From NCBI GenBank assembly GCA_958295725.1, contig OY282368.1, positions 1,136,501 through 1,200,500 on the forward strand: a stretch of 64,000 bases of DNA, read 5' to 3'. The number at the start of each line of letters is the position of its first letter. Within the stretch, counting starts at the first letter, position 1. This stretch comes from an uncultured Alphaproteobacteria bacterium (GTDB lineage: Bacteria > Pseudomonadota > Alphaproteobacteria > UBA2966). The position numbers and the translations under genes were made by a program. Shown one piece after another: positions 26,199 through 36,035 of the stretch. Under the pieces are notes generated by a model, which was not told where the DNA came from, did no database searches, and was given only the letters and a program-made list of their open reading frames with translations.

Positions 26199-27175
26199 CG
26201 CGCCGGGGCGAATTCGATCTCATCGACGGGCTGTTCGCGCCGCTCGCCAGGGGCGACCGCGCGGGGCTGGCGCTTGTCGACGACGCGGCGCTCCTCGACG
26301 CCGCGCCGGGGCACCGGATCGTGGCGACGACCGACGCGCTGGTCGAGGGGGTCCACTTCCGCGCCGGCGACGCCCCGGACCTGATCGGGCGCAAGCTCCT
26401 CCGGGTGAACCTCTCGGACCTCGCGGCCATGGGCGCGGAGCCGTATGTCTATCTGCTCACCCTCGTCCTGCCGCGCGCGCGCGGCGACGCGTGGCTCGAG
26501 CGCTTCGCCGGGGGCCTCGCGCGGGACCAGCGGGAGTTCGGCATCCACCTCGCCGGCGGCGATACCGTCTCGACGCGCGGGGTCCTCGTCCTCTCCCTGA
26601 CCGCGTTCGGCATCGTGCCGGACGGTGCGGCGCTGCGGAGATCCGGCGCGGCGGACGGCGAGGACGTCTGGGTCTCCGGAACCGTCGGTGACAGCGCGCT
26701 GGCCCTGTGCGCCATGCGCGACGGCCTTCCCGGCCTCGACGCGGCGGACACGGCCTTTCTGAGGGACCGTTACCTGCTGCCCCGGCCGCGTGTCGCGCTG
26801 GGCGTGGCGTTGCGCGGGGTGGCGAGCGCCTGCGTCGACGTCTCCGACGGCCTCGTGGCCGACCTCGGCCACATCTGCCGGAGTTCGGGCGTCGGGGCCG
26901 TGGTGCGGAGCGCGGACGTTCCTCTCTCGCCGCCGGCGCGCGCCGCGGTCGACGCCGACGCCCGGCGCCTCTCGACGGTTCTGGGCGGCGGCGACGACTA
27001 CGAGCTATTGTTCTGCGCCCCGTCCGAACGGCGGGACGACATCGAGGCGCTGGCCCGGGGCCGCGGCGTGGCGGTGACCCGGATCGGCCGGACGCGGCCC
27101 GGCGATGGCGTCGTCGTTCTCGATGACGAGGATGGGGAACTGTCCCTGATTTCCTCCGGCTACACGCATTTTTGA
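26195..27175 (+). CDS. thiL: Thiamine-monophosphate kinase
   Basis: A 326-residue ThiL of the PurM/AIR-synthase fold, phosphorylating thiamine monophosphate to the pyrophosphate. FDLIDGLFAPLA at the N-terminus, LVDDAALLD, the metal-binding NLSDLAAMGAEP and the C-terminal GGGDDYELLF are conserved. GTG start overlaps the nusB stop. Last gene of the rib/nusB/thiL operon; 53 bp later a transporter gene begins. I see no TPP riboswitch upstream, consistent with its place inside an operon. Confidence 0.95.
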   Translation: MTRRGEFDLIDGLFAPLARGDRAGLALVDDAALLDAAPGHRIVATTDALVEGVHFRAGDAPDLIGRKLLRVNLSDLAAMGAEPYVYLLTLVLPRARGDAWLERFAGGLARDQREFGIHLAGGDTVSTRGVLVLSLTAFGIVPDGAALRRSGAADGEDVWVSGTVGDSALALCAMRDGLPGLDAADTAFLRDRYLLPRPRVALGVALRGVASACVDVSDGLVADLGHICRSSGVGAVVRSADVPLSPPARAAVDADARRLSTVLGGGDDYELLFCAPSERRDDIEALARGRGVAVTRIGRTRPGDGVVVLDDEDGELSLISSGYTHF

Positions 27176-27228
27176 ATGTATGGGGACCGGCGCCGGGATG
27201 GCGTCTCCACCGGTTGCGAGGGGTCGCG

Positions 27229-28422
27229 ATGAGGTCGATGAAACGGAACGTCGCCGTCCTGGCGGCATGTCAGGCGATCCTGTTGACGGTCAACGTGTCG
27301 GTCATCGCGCTGGCCGGTCTGGTCGGCCATTCGCTCGCCGACAACAAGGCCCTGGCGACATTGCCCGTCAGCACGTACATCGTCGGCGTCGCGCTTTCGA
27401 CCATTCCGGCTTCCCAATGGATGCGCCTCGTCGGACGCCGGTCGGGGTTCATGAGTGGTGCGGCGGTCGGCATGGCGGGCGCCGCCGTGTGCTGCCTCGC
27501 CCTCTACGTGGCCGACTTCCGGGTCTTCTGCGTGGGCACGCTCATGCTCGGGATACAGAACGCCTTCGGCCAGCAGTACCGGTTCGCGGCCGCCGAGAGT
27601 TCCATGCCCGAATTCAGGGCGAAGGCGATCTCGTGGGTTCTCGCCGCCGGGATCGTGGGCGGGGTCCTGGGACCGGAGAGCTCGAAGTATACGAAGGACC
27701 TGTTCGCCCCTTACGTCTTTCTCGGCACTTTTCTCGTGGTCGTGGCCCTGTCGGGGGTGGCGATCCTTCTGCTGAGCCAGCTGCGAATCCCGGATCCGAC
27801 GGCCGAGGAGCGAAGAGAGAAAGGGCGTCCCCTGTCGGAGATCGTCCGCCAGCCGGCCTTCTTCGTGGCCGCCCTGGGCGCCATGGTGGGATACGCGGTC
27901 ATGAACCTCGTCATGACCGCCGGGCCCCTGGCGATGGTCGCCTGCGGCCTCTCCTACGGCGCCACGATCTTCGTCATCGAATGGCACGTCATCGGGATGT
28001 TCGCGCCGTCGTTCTTCACCGGCCACCTGATCGACCGCTTCGGGGTGCTCAACGTCATGACCGTCGGCGCGGCCTGCTGCCTCGCTGCCATCGTCGCCGC
28101 GCTCGCCGGCATCGAGGCGTACAATTTCTGGACCGCGCTGTTCCTCCTCGGCGTCGGGTGGAACTTCATGTTCATTGGCGGGACGACGCTGCTGACCGAG
28201 AGCTACGGCCCGGCCGAGAAGGCGAAGGTCCAGGGCCTCAACGATTTCATGGTATTCGGCGCGGTCGCCTGCGCGTCCCTTTCGTCGGGCGGCCTGATGC
28301 ACTTGTTCGGATGGGGCGCCGTGAACGCGGGGGCGCTCCCGTTCCTGGCGGTCGCGACGGCCGCGATCGTCTGGCTTCTGCTGCGGCGCCGCCGTTCGGG
28401 TCCGGCGCGCCAGTCGGCCTGA
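27229..28422 (+). CDS. MFS transporter, first of a tandem pair
   Basis: A 397-residue major-facilitator protein with about 12 membrane segments, starting at the ATG at 27229 (MRSMKRNVAVLAACQ) rather than the in-frame ATG at 27172, which overlaps thiL. The loop between helices 2 and 3 has MRLVGRRSGF, a form of the MFS motif A, and a central hydrophilic loop EERREKGRPLSEIV. C-terminal LNDFMVFGAVACASLSSG is shared with the next gene. The pair are paralogues of an uncharacterised MFS group; substrate unknown. Could be cotranscribed with thiL. Confidence 0.88.
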   Translation: MRSMKRNVAVLAACQAILLTVNVSVIALAGLVGHSLADNKALATLPVSTYIVGVALSTIPASQWMRLVGRRSGFMSGAAVGMAGAAVCCLALYVADFRVFCVGTLMLGIQNAFGQQYRFAAAESSMPEFRAKAISWVLAAGIVGGVLGPESSKYTKDLFAPYVFLGTFLVVVALSGVAILLLSQLRIPDPTAEERREKGRPLSEIVRQPAFFVAALGAMVGYAVMNLVMTAGPLAMVACGLSYGATIFVIEWHVIGMFAPSFFTGHLIDRFGVLNVMTVGAACCLAAIVAALAGIEAYNFWTALFLLGVGWNFMFIGGTTLLTESYGPAEKAKVQGLNDFMVFGAVACASLSSGGLMHLFGWGAVNAGALPFLAVATAAIVWLLLRRRRSGPARQSA

Positions 28423-28474
28423 CCGGCGGGCGACGGCGCGGCGGTCCGTCCATCGGCGGTCTTCACAGGTTTCG

Positions 28475-29821
28475 ATGGCGTTCGCGCGGCTTCGACTCGG
28501 GGGGATGGGGAGGAACCTGCTGATCCTGGCCACGTGCCAGGGTCTCCTGTTCAGCATCAACACGGCCTTTGTCATGGTGAGCGGGCTGGTTGGCGCCGCT
28601 CTGGCGCCCGACCCGTCTCTCGCCACCGTGCCGCTCGGCCTGTTCGTCACGGGCGCGGCGCTTTCCACGTATCCCGCCTCCCTGCTGATGGGCCGCGTCG
28701 GTCGGCGATTGGGATTCCTGATCGGCGCCGCCGTCGGCTTCTACGGCGGCGTTCTGGGCGCCTGGTCCGTCGCCGCGGGCAGTTTCGAACTCCTCTGTTT
28801 CACCGGGCTGTTCATGGGCGTCTACTTCGCGTTCGGCCAGTACTACCGGTTCGCGATCGCCGACGTGGCGACGGGGACGTTCAGGCGCCACGCCGTCTCC
28901 ATCGTTCTCGCCGGCGGGGTGTTCAGCGGCATCCTCGGCCCCCACAGCGCCGACTGGAGCCGTGACCTGCTGGCGCCGTGGATTTTCATGGGCACTTACG
29001 CCGTCGTGTCGGCGTTGGCCTACGTGAAGTTTCTTCTTCTCGTCTTCATCGACATTCCGACGCCGCCAAGGGCGGCCCGACGCCGGGCCGGACGCCCCTT
29101 GGGTGAAATCGTCCGCCAGCCGCGTTTCGTCGTCGCGGCGGTCGCGGGCATGGTCGGTTGGGCGGCGATGAATCAGCTCATGATGGGGGCGCCGATCGCC
29201 ATGCGCATCTGCTCCTTGCCGTTCTCGGATACGGCATTCGTCATGCAATGGCACAATTTCGCGATGTTCCTCCCGGGATTCGCCGCCGGAGCGCTGATCA
29301 ACAGGTACGGCGTCCACAACGTGATGCTGTGGGGCGCGCTGATGATGTTCGGGTCGGTCGCGGCCGTCGTATCGGGAATCGACCTTTGGAATTTCTGGTG
29401 GGGCGGTTTCCTGGTCGGTACGGGCTGGTGTTTCCTGTTCGTGGGCGCGACGATACTGATTACCGAATGTTGCACCGTCCAGGAGCAGTCCAGAACCCAG
29501 GGATTCAACGATTTCCTGGTTTTCGCCGCCCAGGCCGTCGGCGCTTTTTCGTCCGGCGTTCTCATCTATCGGGTCGGGTGGGCGTCCGTAGGCTACACGT
29601 TGCTGCCCATCATCCTGTTGACGGCGGGCGCCACGATCTGGCTGGCTTTCCGGGAGGGGGGCGGATCGCGGTCCCGCCGCGCGCCGGGTTCGGGCCCCGG
29701 GGACATGCGGTCCAGCGGCGCGCCGATTGCGCGTGTTCGATCCGGCGCATCGCCGGGGGAGCGGTCTCCGGCCTCTGCGTCCGTCGACAGGGGAGATACC
29801 TCGGCGGGCGACGGATTTTGA
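28475..29821 (+). CDS. MFS transporter, second of a tandem pair
   Basis: A 448-residue MFS protein clearly homologous to its upstream neighbour: same LATCQGLLFSIN opening, LMGRVGRRLGF motif A, central RRRAGRPLGEIVRQPRF loop and FNDFLVFAAQAVGAFSSG near the end. The C-terminus adds about 60 hydrophilic residues of low complexity. An alternative ATG ten codons downstream (28505) gives an N-terminus more like the neighbour. Tandem duplication is inferred. Two half-specificities or a heterodimer are possible; nothing in sequence defines the substrate. Confidence 0.87.
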   Translation: MAFARLRLGGMGRNLLILATCQGLLFSINTAFVMVSGLVGAALAPDPSLATVPLGLFVTGAALSTYPASLLMGRVGRRLGFLIGAAVGFYGGVLGAWSVAAGSFELLCFTGLFMGVYFAFGQYYRFAIADVATGTFRRHAVSIVLAGGVFSGILGPHSADWSRDLLAPWIFMGTYAVVSALAYVKFLLLVFIDIPTPPRAARRRAGRPLGEIVRQPRFVVAAVAGMVGWAAMNQLMMGAPIAMRICSLPFSDTAFVMQWHNFAMFLPGFAAGALINRYGVHNVMLWGALMMFGSVAAVVSGIDLWNFWWGGFLVGTGWCFLFVGATILITECCTVQEQSRTQGFNDFLVFAAQAVGAFSSGVLIYRVGWASVGYTLLPIILLTAGATIWLAFREGGGSRSRRAPGSGPGDMRSSGAPIARVRSGASPGERSPASASVDRGDTSAGDGF

Positions 29822-29858
29822 CCTTGCGGCGTCGTTCGTGGTAGGGTAGGGTTGCGAA

Positions 29859-29953
29859 CTTCACGGGGCCTCTTCACGGGGCCTCTTCACGGGGCCTCTT
29901 CACGGGGCCTCTTCACGGGGCCTCTTCACGGGGCCTCTTCACGGGGCCTCTTC
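29859..29953. repeat. Tandem repeat, seven copies of a 13-bp unit
   Basis: The unit CTTCACGGGGCCT is repeated seven times without a mismatch, followed by a partial CTTC, between the MFS stop and the start of the surface lipoprotein gene (22 bp upstream of its ATG). Since the unit is not a multiple of three and lies where a promoter or leader is expected, changes in copy number could alter spacing and so expression. It is not a CRISPR: units abut directly with no spacers. Confidence 0.95.
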
Positions 29954-29975
29954 TAGGAAGTGGGGTCCTGTTTCG

Positions 29976-32405
29976 ATGACGATCACGAGATTGATGATGA
30001 TGTTGGCGTGCGGCGCGATGCTGGCGTTGGGCGCCTGTACCGACACCAAGAGGGTTCCCGTCGGCGACCCGATGGCCGATGAGAAGCTCAAGAAGGAGAC
30101 GGACAGGGCCAACGCGGCCCAGGCCGCGCTGAACGATCTCCGCGACTCGCTGGCGGACGTCCAGAACGCGCTGAAGCCGGATCCGTCGGCCACTCCCGAG
30201 CAACAGCGCGAGAACCTCAGAAAGCGGCTGACGGACGTCGAGACAAACCTGGGGATGGTCCAGGAGAACTTGCAGAAGCAGCCCGCGAGCGCCGCCAGGA
30301 CGGCGGTCGACACGGCGCTGACGGCGGTCGGTACGGCGGTGGAAGCGGTCAAGACGGCCCTGGCGCCGACGCCGGCGTCCGGGGGCACTGTTTCCTTCGC
30401 CGACATGCATATGGATCTGGATGCGGCGCAGGCCGCGCTGGACGACGCCCAAACCAAGATAACGGCGGCTCTGGGCGCCGACGGCCTCACCGACACGCTC
30501 CAAACCGCGCTGACGCAGGCCCAGGCCGCGCTGACCACCGCCCAGGTCTCGCTGGTGCCGAGGCTGCGCAGCGAGCTGATGCAAGCCGAGGACGACGCGG
30601 CGGCGCAAAAGGCCAGGGCCGACGCGGAGAAGGAGCGGGCCGACACCTACGACCCGCGCGTCACCCTGGGCGACAGGCTCACGCCGCTGCGGAAGACGAG
30701 AATCGACCTCCCCGCGAGCGAGGCGGACCCGGGTAGTGTCACGTGGACGCGCCGCACCGACGTCGAGGTCACGGCCGGCGTCACCACTGACTCCGTCGAT
30801 CCCAATCCGAACAAGCTCGAGATCAAGAGCGATGCCGTCCCTTACGCGGATGGCAGGCTGTTCCCGGGCCCGGGGGGCGGACAGGTCGCGACGGACGAGT
30901 TCCAGATGCGCGGGATCACCGTGCGCGGCGATCAGCTGGGACGGCAGCCGGACGGCTCCACGGACAACACCATCAACCCGGCGGTCATGGGCAGCGGCGC
31001 CGGCGTCGGCGGCTGGAAGAACTACGACGCGACGTACGAGAGCTCGATCCGGATGAAGGCGGACGGCAGCGGCGTCACGCTCAGGATGGGCGGCGACGGC
31101 ACCATCTTCTACGACATGGAGAGGCTCATCGCGCTCGGGCCCGGCACCTTCACGAACCAGCCCGGCAACGGCGCCTGCGCCAACGTGGACAACGCGAAGT
31201 GCGACGACCCGACGACGAGCGACGTCGAGGCCACCTTCGGGACTCCGGTGGCGGACCCGGACGGCGAAGCCGCCTGGCACCTCAAACTGCCGGTTCCGGT
31301 GAACCCCGCCACCCCGACCGTGGAGACGCGCACCCCCTACACCAGCCTTCCGTCGGGGTGGGCCAGATTTACGGACAATGGTGAGGCCACGGGCAATACG
31401 CTGTTCCGGGTGCCCGCGTCCGACGACGAATACGCCGAATACGAGGACGAGGACGGCAGATACAACGTCGAGCGCGCGGTTTACGGTCCGGACGTGGGGG
31501 ACGACTGGAAGCCTCTGGAGTTCCGGCGTGCATTGCGCATCCAGCGCGGACGGCCCGCCGACGAGCTGGGCGTCTACAACCTCTGGTTCTCGAACTACGC
31601 CGGCGTGGACGCGGGCGCCGAGGCGGCCGACCCGAGCGACGACACGCACCGCTACCTCCAATATGCCGCCTACGGCCTGTTCAACTTCCTGGACTACTCG
31701 ACCACGCAGGTCCGCTACGGCCGCTTGCAGGCGTTCCACTTCGGCTACGACGCCTTCACAGACGACGGCGACGACGCCGTTGTGGGCGCCAACGAGCCGG
31801 GAGGCTGGGGCACGGCCGCCGACCCGATCACGGCCACGTTCAACGGCAAGACCACGGGCTGGCTCCTCCAGTCTCCTAGCGTGAATAACGCCGATGCCCC
31901 TGTCGCGATCTCGCGGATCATCCGGCTGCGGGGCGATGTCGAGCTGACCGCCAAACTGAACGCGGGCGGCGACGGGCACGGCACGATTTCCGGGGCCATG
32001 CGCGACTTCGAGTTCCTGCACAACGGCGTATGGGGGGACGACGTCTACCACCGCCTTCTCGAGAATGCCATCGCGGCGGACCACACGACCCCTAACGACC
32101 CCCGCCCCGGAAACGCGGTGATTCTCGAACAGGCCAACGTCGGGGCCGACGGCTCCTTCAGCGGCGTCGCCTACGCGGCGGCCAACTCCGCGCACGACCC
32201 TGACGACTCCGGCCCGATGGGTCCGGGCGCACGCACCCACAACTTCGCCGACGGCACCTACGGGGGCGCCTTCTACGGCCCCCGCACGCTCGGCGAGCTC
32301 GAGGCCGCCGGCTACTGGCGGCTGCCGGTTGCGACGACGGGGGCGAGGGCGGAGGCGGGCACCCTCCTCGGCAGCTTCGGCGCCAAGAGCGAGCCGGAGG
32401 AGTAG
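29976..32405 (+). CDS. Large surface lipoprotein with coiled coil and TbpB-like C-terminus
   Basis: An 809-residue predicted lipoprotein. A short signal peptide ends in the lipobox LGAC with lipidation Cys21. Residues about 30-225 form an alanine-rich coiled coil (KLKKETDRANAAQAAL, then AQKARADAEKERA). The rest is glycine/aspartate/aromatic-rich, beta-type sequence. The tail reads FYGPRTLGELEAAGYW and GSFGAK (799-804), which resembles the end of TbpB/Slam-dependent lipoprotein barrels, where a FxG motif and GxFGA close the barrel. Probably exposed on the outer membrane, perhaps to bind a host or environmental ligand. No Slam or TonB receptor lies in the window. A 13-bp repeat array precedes it and a terminator follows. 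Confidence 0.75.
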   Translation: MTITRLMMMLACGAMLALGACTDTKRVPVGDPMADEKLKKETDRANAAQAALNDLRDSLADVQNALKPDPSATPEQQRENLRKRLTDVETNLGMVQENLQKQPASAARTAVDTALTAVGTAVEAVKTALAPTPASGGTVSFADMHMDLDAAQAALDDAQTKITAALGADGLTDTLQTALTQAQAALTTAQVSLVPRLRSELMQAEDDAAAQKARADAEKERADTYDPRVTLGDRLTPLRKTRIDLPASEADPGSVTWTRRTDVEVTAGVTTDSVDPNPNKLEIKSDAVPYADGRLFPGPGGGQVATDEFQMRGITVRGDQLGRQPDGSTDNTINPAVMGSGAGVGGWKNYDATYESSIRMKADGSGVTLRMGGDGTIFYDMERLIALGPGTFTNQPGNGACANVDNAKCDDPTTSDVEATFGTPVADPDGEAAWHLKLPVPVNPATPTVETRTPYTSLPSGWARFTDNGEATGNTLFRVPASDDEYAEYEDEDGRYNVERAVYGPDVGDDWKPLEFRRALRIQRGRPADELGVYNLWFSNYAGVDAGAEAADPSDDTHRYLQYAAYGLFNFLDYSTTQVRYGRLQAFHFGYDAFTDDGDDAVVGANEPGGWGTAADPITATFNGKTTGWLLQSPSVNNADAPVAISRIIRLRGDVELTAKLNAGGDGHGTISGAMRDFEFLHNGVWGDDVYHRLLENAIAADHTTPNDPRPGNAVILEQANVGADGSFSGVAYAAANSAHDPDDSGPMGPGARTHNFADGTYGGAFYGPRTLGELEAAGYWRLPVATTGARAEAGTLLGSFGAKSEPEE

Positions 32406-32436
32406 CGGCCCCACCCGCTGGGCCTCCGGTCCCGCA

Positions 32437-32472
32437 CCCGCCGCGTCCCCCCCAAGGGCGCGGCGGGTTTTT
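32437..32472 (+). terminator. Rho-independent terminator of the lipoprotein gene
   Basis: A perfect 9-bp stem CCCGCCGCG (32437-32445) with CGCGGCGGG (32459-32467), a 13-nt loop, and TTTTT at 32468-32472, starting 32 bp after the lipoprotein stop. It should isolate the lipoprotein transcript from hppA. Confidence 0.88.
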
Positions 32473-32599
32473 CTCGCCGGCGCCTCGCGGCCGGAACGCC
32501 ACCCCGCGCGCGTCGGCGACGGCGGTTCGGGGAACCACGGCATCGGCACTCGTGTTGCGTTCGACTCCACGCTCCCCTATGGTCCGCGCGGCCCGGGCA

Positions 32600-32626
32600 G
32601 GCGCCGTCCAGGAGGGCGCCGGAGCC
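32600..32626 (+). repeat. Exact 27-nt copy of an internal hppA sequence
   Basis: These 27 bases, from GGCGCCGTCCAGGAGGGC onward, recur exactly at 32781-32807 inside hppA, where they encode AVQEGAGA. The upstream copy lies 35 bp before the hppA start, in a different frame, and could be a short segmental duplication or leader element. Confidence 0.9.
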
Positions 32627-32660
32627 GTTCAAGGCCCTGGAGAGATTGGAGGAAACACGG

Positions 32661-34745
32661 ATGTCCGCGGAACTCTGGTTCGTCTTTCTTTGCGGCGCGC
32701 TGGCGATTCTCTACGGCGTGTTCACCAGCCGGTCGGTGCTCGCCGCGAGTCCGGGGAACGAACGCATGCGGGAGATCGCGGGCGCCGTCCAGGAGGGCGC
32801 CGGAGCCTATCTCAACCGCCAGTACCGCGCGATCGCCGTCGTCGGCGCCGTGGTCTGCGTCCTCGTGTTCGTCTTCCTCGGCGCGTTCTCGGGCATCGGT
32901 TACCTGATCGGCGCCGTTTTCTCCGCCGCGACCGGATACATCGGCATGAACGTCTCGGTGCGGGCCAACGTGCGCACGGCGGAGGCATCGCGCCGGGGAC
33001 TCCGGCAGGGACTGGACATCGCCTTCAGGGCGGGCGCCGTGACCGGGATGCTCGTCGCCGGGCTGGCGCTGCTCGCCGTGGCCGTCTACTACGCCGTGCT
33101 CCTGACGCTGGGGGTCGAGGGGCGCGAGATCGTCAACGCGCTCATTTCCCTGGGCTTCGGGGCCTCGCTGATCTCGATCTTCGCGCGGCTGGGCGGCGGC
33201 ATCTTCACCAAGGGCGCGGACGTCGGCGCCGACCTCGTCGGCAAGGTCGAGGCCGGGATCCCCGAGGACGACCCGCGCAACCCCGCGGTCATCGCGGACA
33301 ACGTGGGCGACAACGTCGGCGACTGCGCGGGCATGGCCGCCGATCTGTTCGAGACCTACGCGGTGACCGTCGTCGCCACCATGGCGCTGGCCTGGATATT
33401 CCTCGCCGGCGACGCCGCCGCGCAGGCGTCGATGATGCTCTATCCGCTCGTCATCGGGGGCGTGTGCATCGTCGCTTCCGTGATCGGGACGTTCTTCGTG
33501 CGCCTCGGGTCGAGCGGGAACATCATGGCCGCGCTGTACAAGGGGTTTCTGGCGGCGGCCGTCCTGTCGGCGATCGGATTCTACCCGGCGACGGACTATC
33601 TCATCGGGATGGACAACGCCTTTTCCCTCGGCGGCCGGTCCGTCGGCGGCGGCGCCCTGTTCGCCTGTAGCCTCGTGGGGCTGGCGGTCACGGGCCTCAT
33701 CATCTGGGTCACCGAGTACTACACCGGCACCGGTTTTCGCCCCGTGCGCAGCATCGCCGTCGCTTCGGAAACGGGTCACGGCACGAACGTCATCCAGGGC
33801 CTCGCCGTTTCGATGGAGGCGACCGCGCCGCCGGCCCTGATCATCTGCGCCGGCATCGTCGCCGCCTTCTCGCTGGCCGGGCTGTTCGGCATCGCCATCG
33901 CCGTCACCGCCATGCTGGCGCTCGCCGGGATGGTGGTGGCGCTCGACGCCTACGGTCCGGTGACGGACAACGCGGGCGGGATCGCCGAGATGGCGGATCT
34001 CGACGCCGAGGTCCGCAAGACCACCGACGCGCTCGACGCCGTGGGCAACACCACGAAAGCCGTGACCAAGGGCTACGCGATCGGGTCCGCGGGCCTCGCC
34101 GCGCTCGTCCTCTTCGCCGCGTACACCGAGGACCTGAAGGCGCTCTTCTCCGACGTGGCCGTCGAATTCACCCTGTCGAACCCCTATGTCGTGGTGGGCC
34201 TCTTCGTCGGCGGAATGTTGCCCTACATGTTCGGCGCGCTGGCCATGACCGCCGTGGGGCGCGCGGCGGGCGCGGTGGTTCTCGAGGTCCGCCGCCAGTT
34301 CCGGGAGATCGCGGGGATCATGGAGGGTACCGGCAAGCCCGAATACGCGCGCGCCGTCGACATGCTGACCAGCGCCGCCATCAAGGAGATGGTAATCCCG
34401 TCGCTGCTGCCCGTGCTGGCGCCGATCGTCCTCTATGTCGTCATTCTCGCGATAGCCGGTCAGGCGGAAGCCTTCGCGGCCGTCGGCGCGATGCTTATGG
34501 GCGTGATCGTCACCGGGTTGTTCGTCGCCATCTCGATGACCGCCGGAGGCGGCGCCTGGGACAACGCCAAGAAGTTCATCGAGGACGGCCACCACGGGGG
34601 GAAGGGATCCGAGGCGCACAAGGCGGCCGTGACCGGCGATACCGTCGGCGATCCCTACAAGGACACGGCCGGACCCGCCGTGAACCCGATGATCAAGATC
34701 ACCAATATCGTCGCGTTGCTGTTGCTGGCCGCGCTGGCGCATTAG
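32661..34745 (+). CDS. hppA: Membrane-bound proton-translocating pyrophosphatase
   Basis: A 694-residue, ~16-helix inner-membrane pump that couples pyrophosphate hydrolysis to proton export. The substrate-binding region [13 protein letters not shown], then [25 protein letters not shown], is intact. Lys466 in NTTKAVTKG marks the potassium-independent class; potassium-dependent enzymes have Ala there. The ATG at 32661 follows a clear GGAGGA at about 32649, so an in-frame TTG 15 bp earlier is rejected. Codes converge with bamE at the 3' end. Confidence 0.96.
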   Translation: MSAELWFVFLCGALAILYGVFTSRSVLAASPGNERMREIAGAVQEGAGAYLNRQYRAIAVVGAVVCVLVFVFLGAFSGIGYLIGAVFSAATGYIGMNVSVRANVRTAEASRRGLRQGLDIAFRAGAVTGMLVAGLALLAVAVYYAVLLTLGVEGREIVNALISLGFGASLISIFARLGGGIFTKGADVGADLVGKVEAGIPEDDPRNPAVIADNVGDNVGDCAGMAADLFETYAVTVVATMALAWIFLAGDAAAQASMMLYPLVIGGVCIVASVIGTFFVRLGSSGNIMAALYKGFLAAAVLSAIGFYPATDYLIGMDNAFSLGGRSVGGGALFACSLVGLAVTGLIIWVTEYYTGTGFRPVRSIAVASETGHGTNVIQGLAVSMEATAPPALIICAGIVAAFSLAGLFGIAIAVTAMLALAGMVVALDAYGPVTDNAGGIAEMADLDAEVRKTTDALDAVGNTTKAVTKGYAIGSAGLAALVLFAAYTEDLKALFSDVAVEFTLSNPYVVVGLFVGGMLPYMFGALAMTAVGRAAGAVVLEVRRQFREIAGIMEGTGKPEYARAVDMLTSAAIKEMVIPSLLPVLAPIVLYVVILAIAGQAEAFAAVGAMLMGVIVTGLFVAISMTAGGGAWDNAKKFIEDGHHGGKGSEAHKAAVTGDTVGDPYKDTAGPAVNPMIKITNIVALLLLAALAH

Positions 34746-34795
34746 CGCGGTCGCGTCCCGACCGGACGGAACCGCCGTCCGCCGTCCAGGAGCGT

Positions 34796-35245
34796 CTATT
34801 CCGCTCCGTCGTCGCGGTTGAACCGCCCGATGTTCCCGAACAGCTGCTGCGTCAGGCTCAACTGCTTGCCGCGCGTGGGCGTGACCCGCTCGTTCATCGC
34901 GACCGGGCGCGCGTCTTCCGCCTCGTAGCGCTCGACCCCGGCGACGATGCCCGATTCGTCGAATTCGATGGCCACCACGCGTTGATCGAGGACCCTCTCC
35001 TCGAAGAAGGCCAGACGTTCGGTTTTCCGGGCGACGTAATACCAGGTATCGGCGCCGAACGTGGACACGTTCGAAGGCGAGCCGAGCACGTCCAGGACGC
35101 TGTTCTTGTCGTCTACGCCGCTCTCGATCCCGACGAACCGCGCGTCGTCGATGACGTAGCCGCGGACGTTCTGAGTCGGTGTGCAGCCAGCGCCCAGCAA
35201 CCCGGCCATCAGGCCGAAAGCGACGTATCCGCGGAGGGAAGACAT
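34796..35245 (-). CDS. bamE: Outer-membrane assembly lipoprotein BamE (SmpA/OmlA)
   Basis: A 149-residue lipoprotein starting MSSLRGYVAFGLMAG with lipobox LGAGC. The SmpA/OmlA domain, including GSPSNVSTFGADTWYYVARK, follows; BamE helps the Bam complex insert barrel proteins. The open frame extends to 35986, but the signal peptide fixes the start at 35245. It is divergent from the ubiquinol-cytochrome c chaperone gene, the standard order in alphaproteobacteria. The shared 141-bp region holds both promoters. Confidence 0.93.
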   Translation of the reverse strand: MSSLRGYVAFGLMAGLLGAGCTPTQNVRGYVIDDARFVGIESGVDDKNSVLDVLGSPSNVSTFGADTWYYVARKTERLAFFEERVLDQRVVAIEFDESGIVAGVERYEAEDARPVAMNERVTPTRGKQLSLTQQLFGNIGRFNRDDGAE

Positions 35246-35386
35246 ATGGACGGTTCCCGCTACTCCACCCAGGTTCCGGGGCGCTCGTTCGCCCCGCCGG
35301 CCGCCGACTCGAACCTTGCACCGGCCGGTCGAGTGTGTCAATCCGCCGTCCAGCCCACTGGCCGCAAGTCCATCGCGGGAGGCGAC

Positions 35387-35953
35387 ATGCCCGGCTTCGG
35401 TCGTCGAAAGAGAAAGAGGCGCGAGCGCGGCGTCGCGTGGCTGTTGTACGACGAGGTCGTGCGTCAGGCCAGATCGCCGTCGTTCTACGCCGGCGGGGGC
35501 GTCCCCGACACGGTGGACGGCAGGTTCGAGATGGTGGTGCTGCACGCCTGGCTCGTGATCGGCAGGTTGACGGCGGGCGGGGACGACGCGAGACGGATCG
35601 CCCAGTACCTGTTCGACGCCATGATTGTCGACATGGACAGGAGCCTGCGGGAGATGGGCGTCGGCGACCTCGGTGTCGGCAGGAGGGTCAAGGCGATGGC
35701 CGAGGCCTACTACGGACGGTCCCGAGCCTACGATTCCGCGTCGGCGGCGGGCGATGCCGACTTGTCCGGCGCGTTGCGCCGAAACGTCTTCGGCACCGTC
35801 CCCCCGGACAGCGAGACGGAAGACGCCGTCGACGGCATGGCCTGCTACGTCAGGGCGACGGAGCGGGGCTTGCGGGCGCAGCCGGTCGAGGCGATCGCGC
35901 GGGGCCGCGTCCGCTTCGCGGACTATCCCCCGACCGGCCCGGAATCCGGGTGA
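35387..35953 (+). CDS. Ubiquinol-cytochrome c chaperone family protein
   Basis: A 188-residue member of the CBP3/UQCC1-type family (ubiquinol-cytochrome c chaperone), implicated in assembly of the cytochrome bc1 complex in mitochondria; bacterial role less clear. LYDEVVRQARSPSFYAGGGVPDTVDGRFEMVVLHAWLV is the conserved core split here by normal spacing, followed by LFDAMIVDMDRSLREMGVGD. ATG at 35387 after GGGAGG. It normally sits between bamE and the YceD gene, but here a small coiled-coil gene has been inserted before yceD. Confidence 0.88.
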   Translation: MPGFGRRKRKRRERGVAWLLYDEVVRQARSPSFYAGGGVPDTVDGRFEMVVLHAWLVIGRLTAGGDDARRIAQYLFDAMIVDMDRSLREMGVGDLGVGRRVKAMAEAYYGRSRAYDSASAAGDADLSGALRRNVFGTVPPDSETEDAVDGMACYVRATERGLRAQPVEAIARGRVRFADYPPTGPESG

Positions 35954-36035
35954 TTCCGTGTCCCGGACCGGGGCCGTGATGGACAATACGCCGAACCGGT
36001 GCTATTGACGGGACGCCGAGGGGAAGGGGAGCCCG

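Noticed and set aside
29859-29953. CRISPR array
   Set aside because: The 13-bp units are directly adjacent with no spacers and no cas genes are present.
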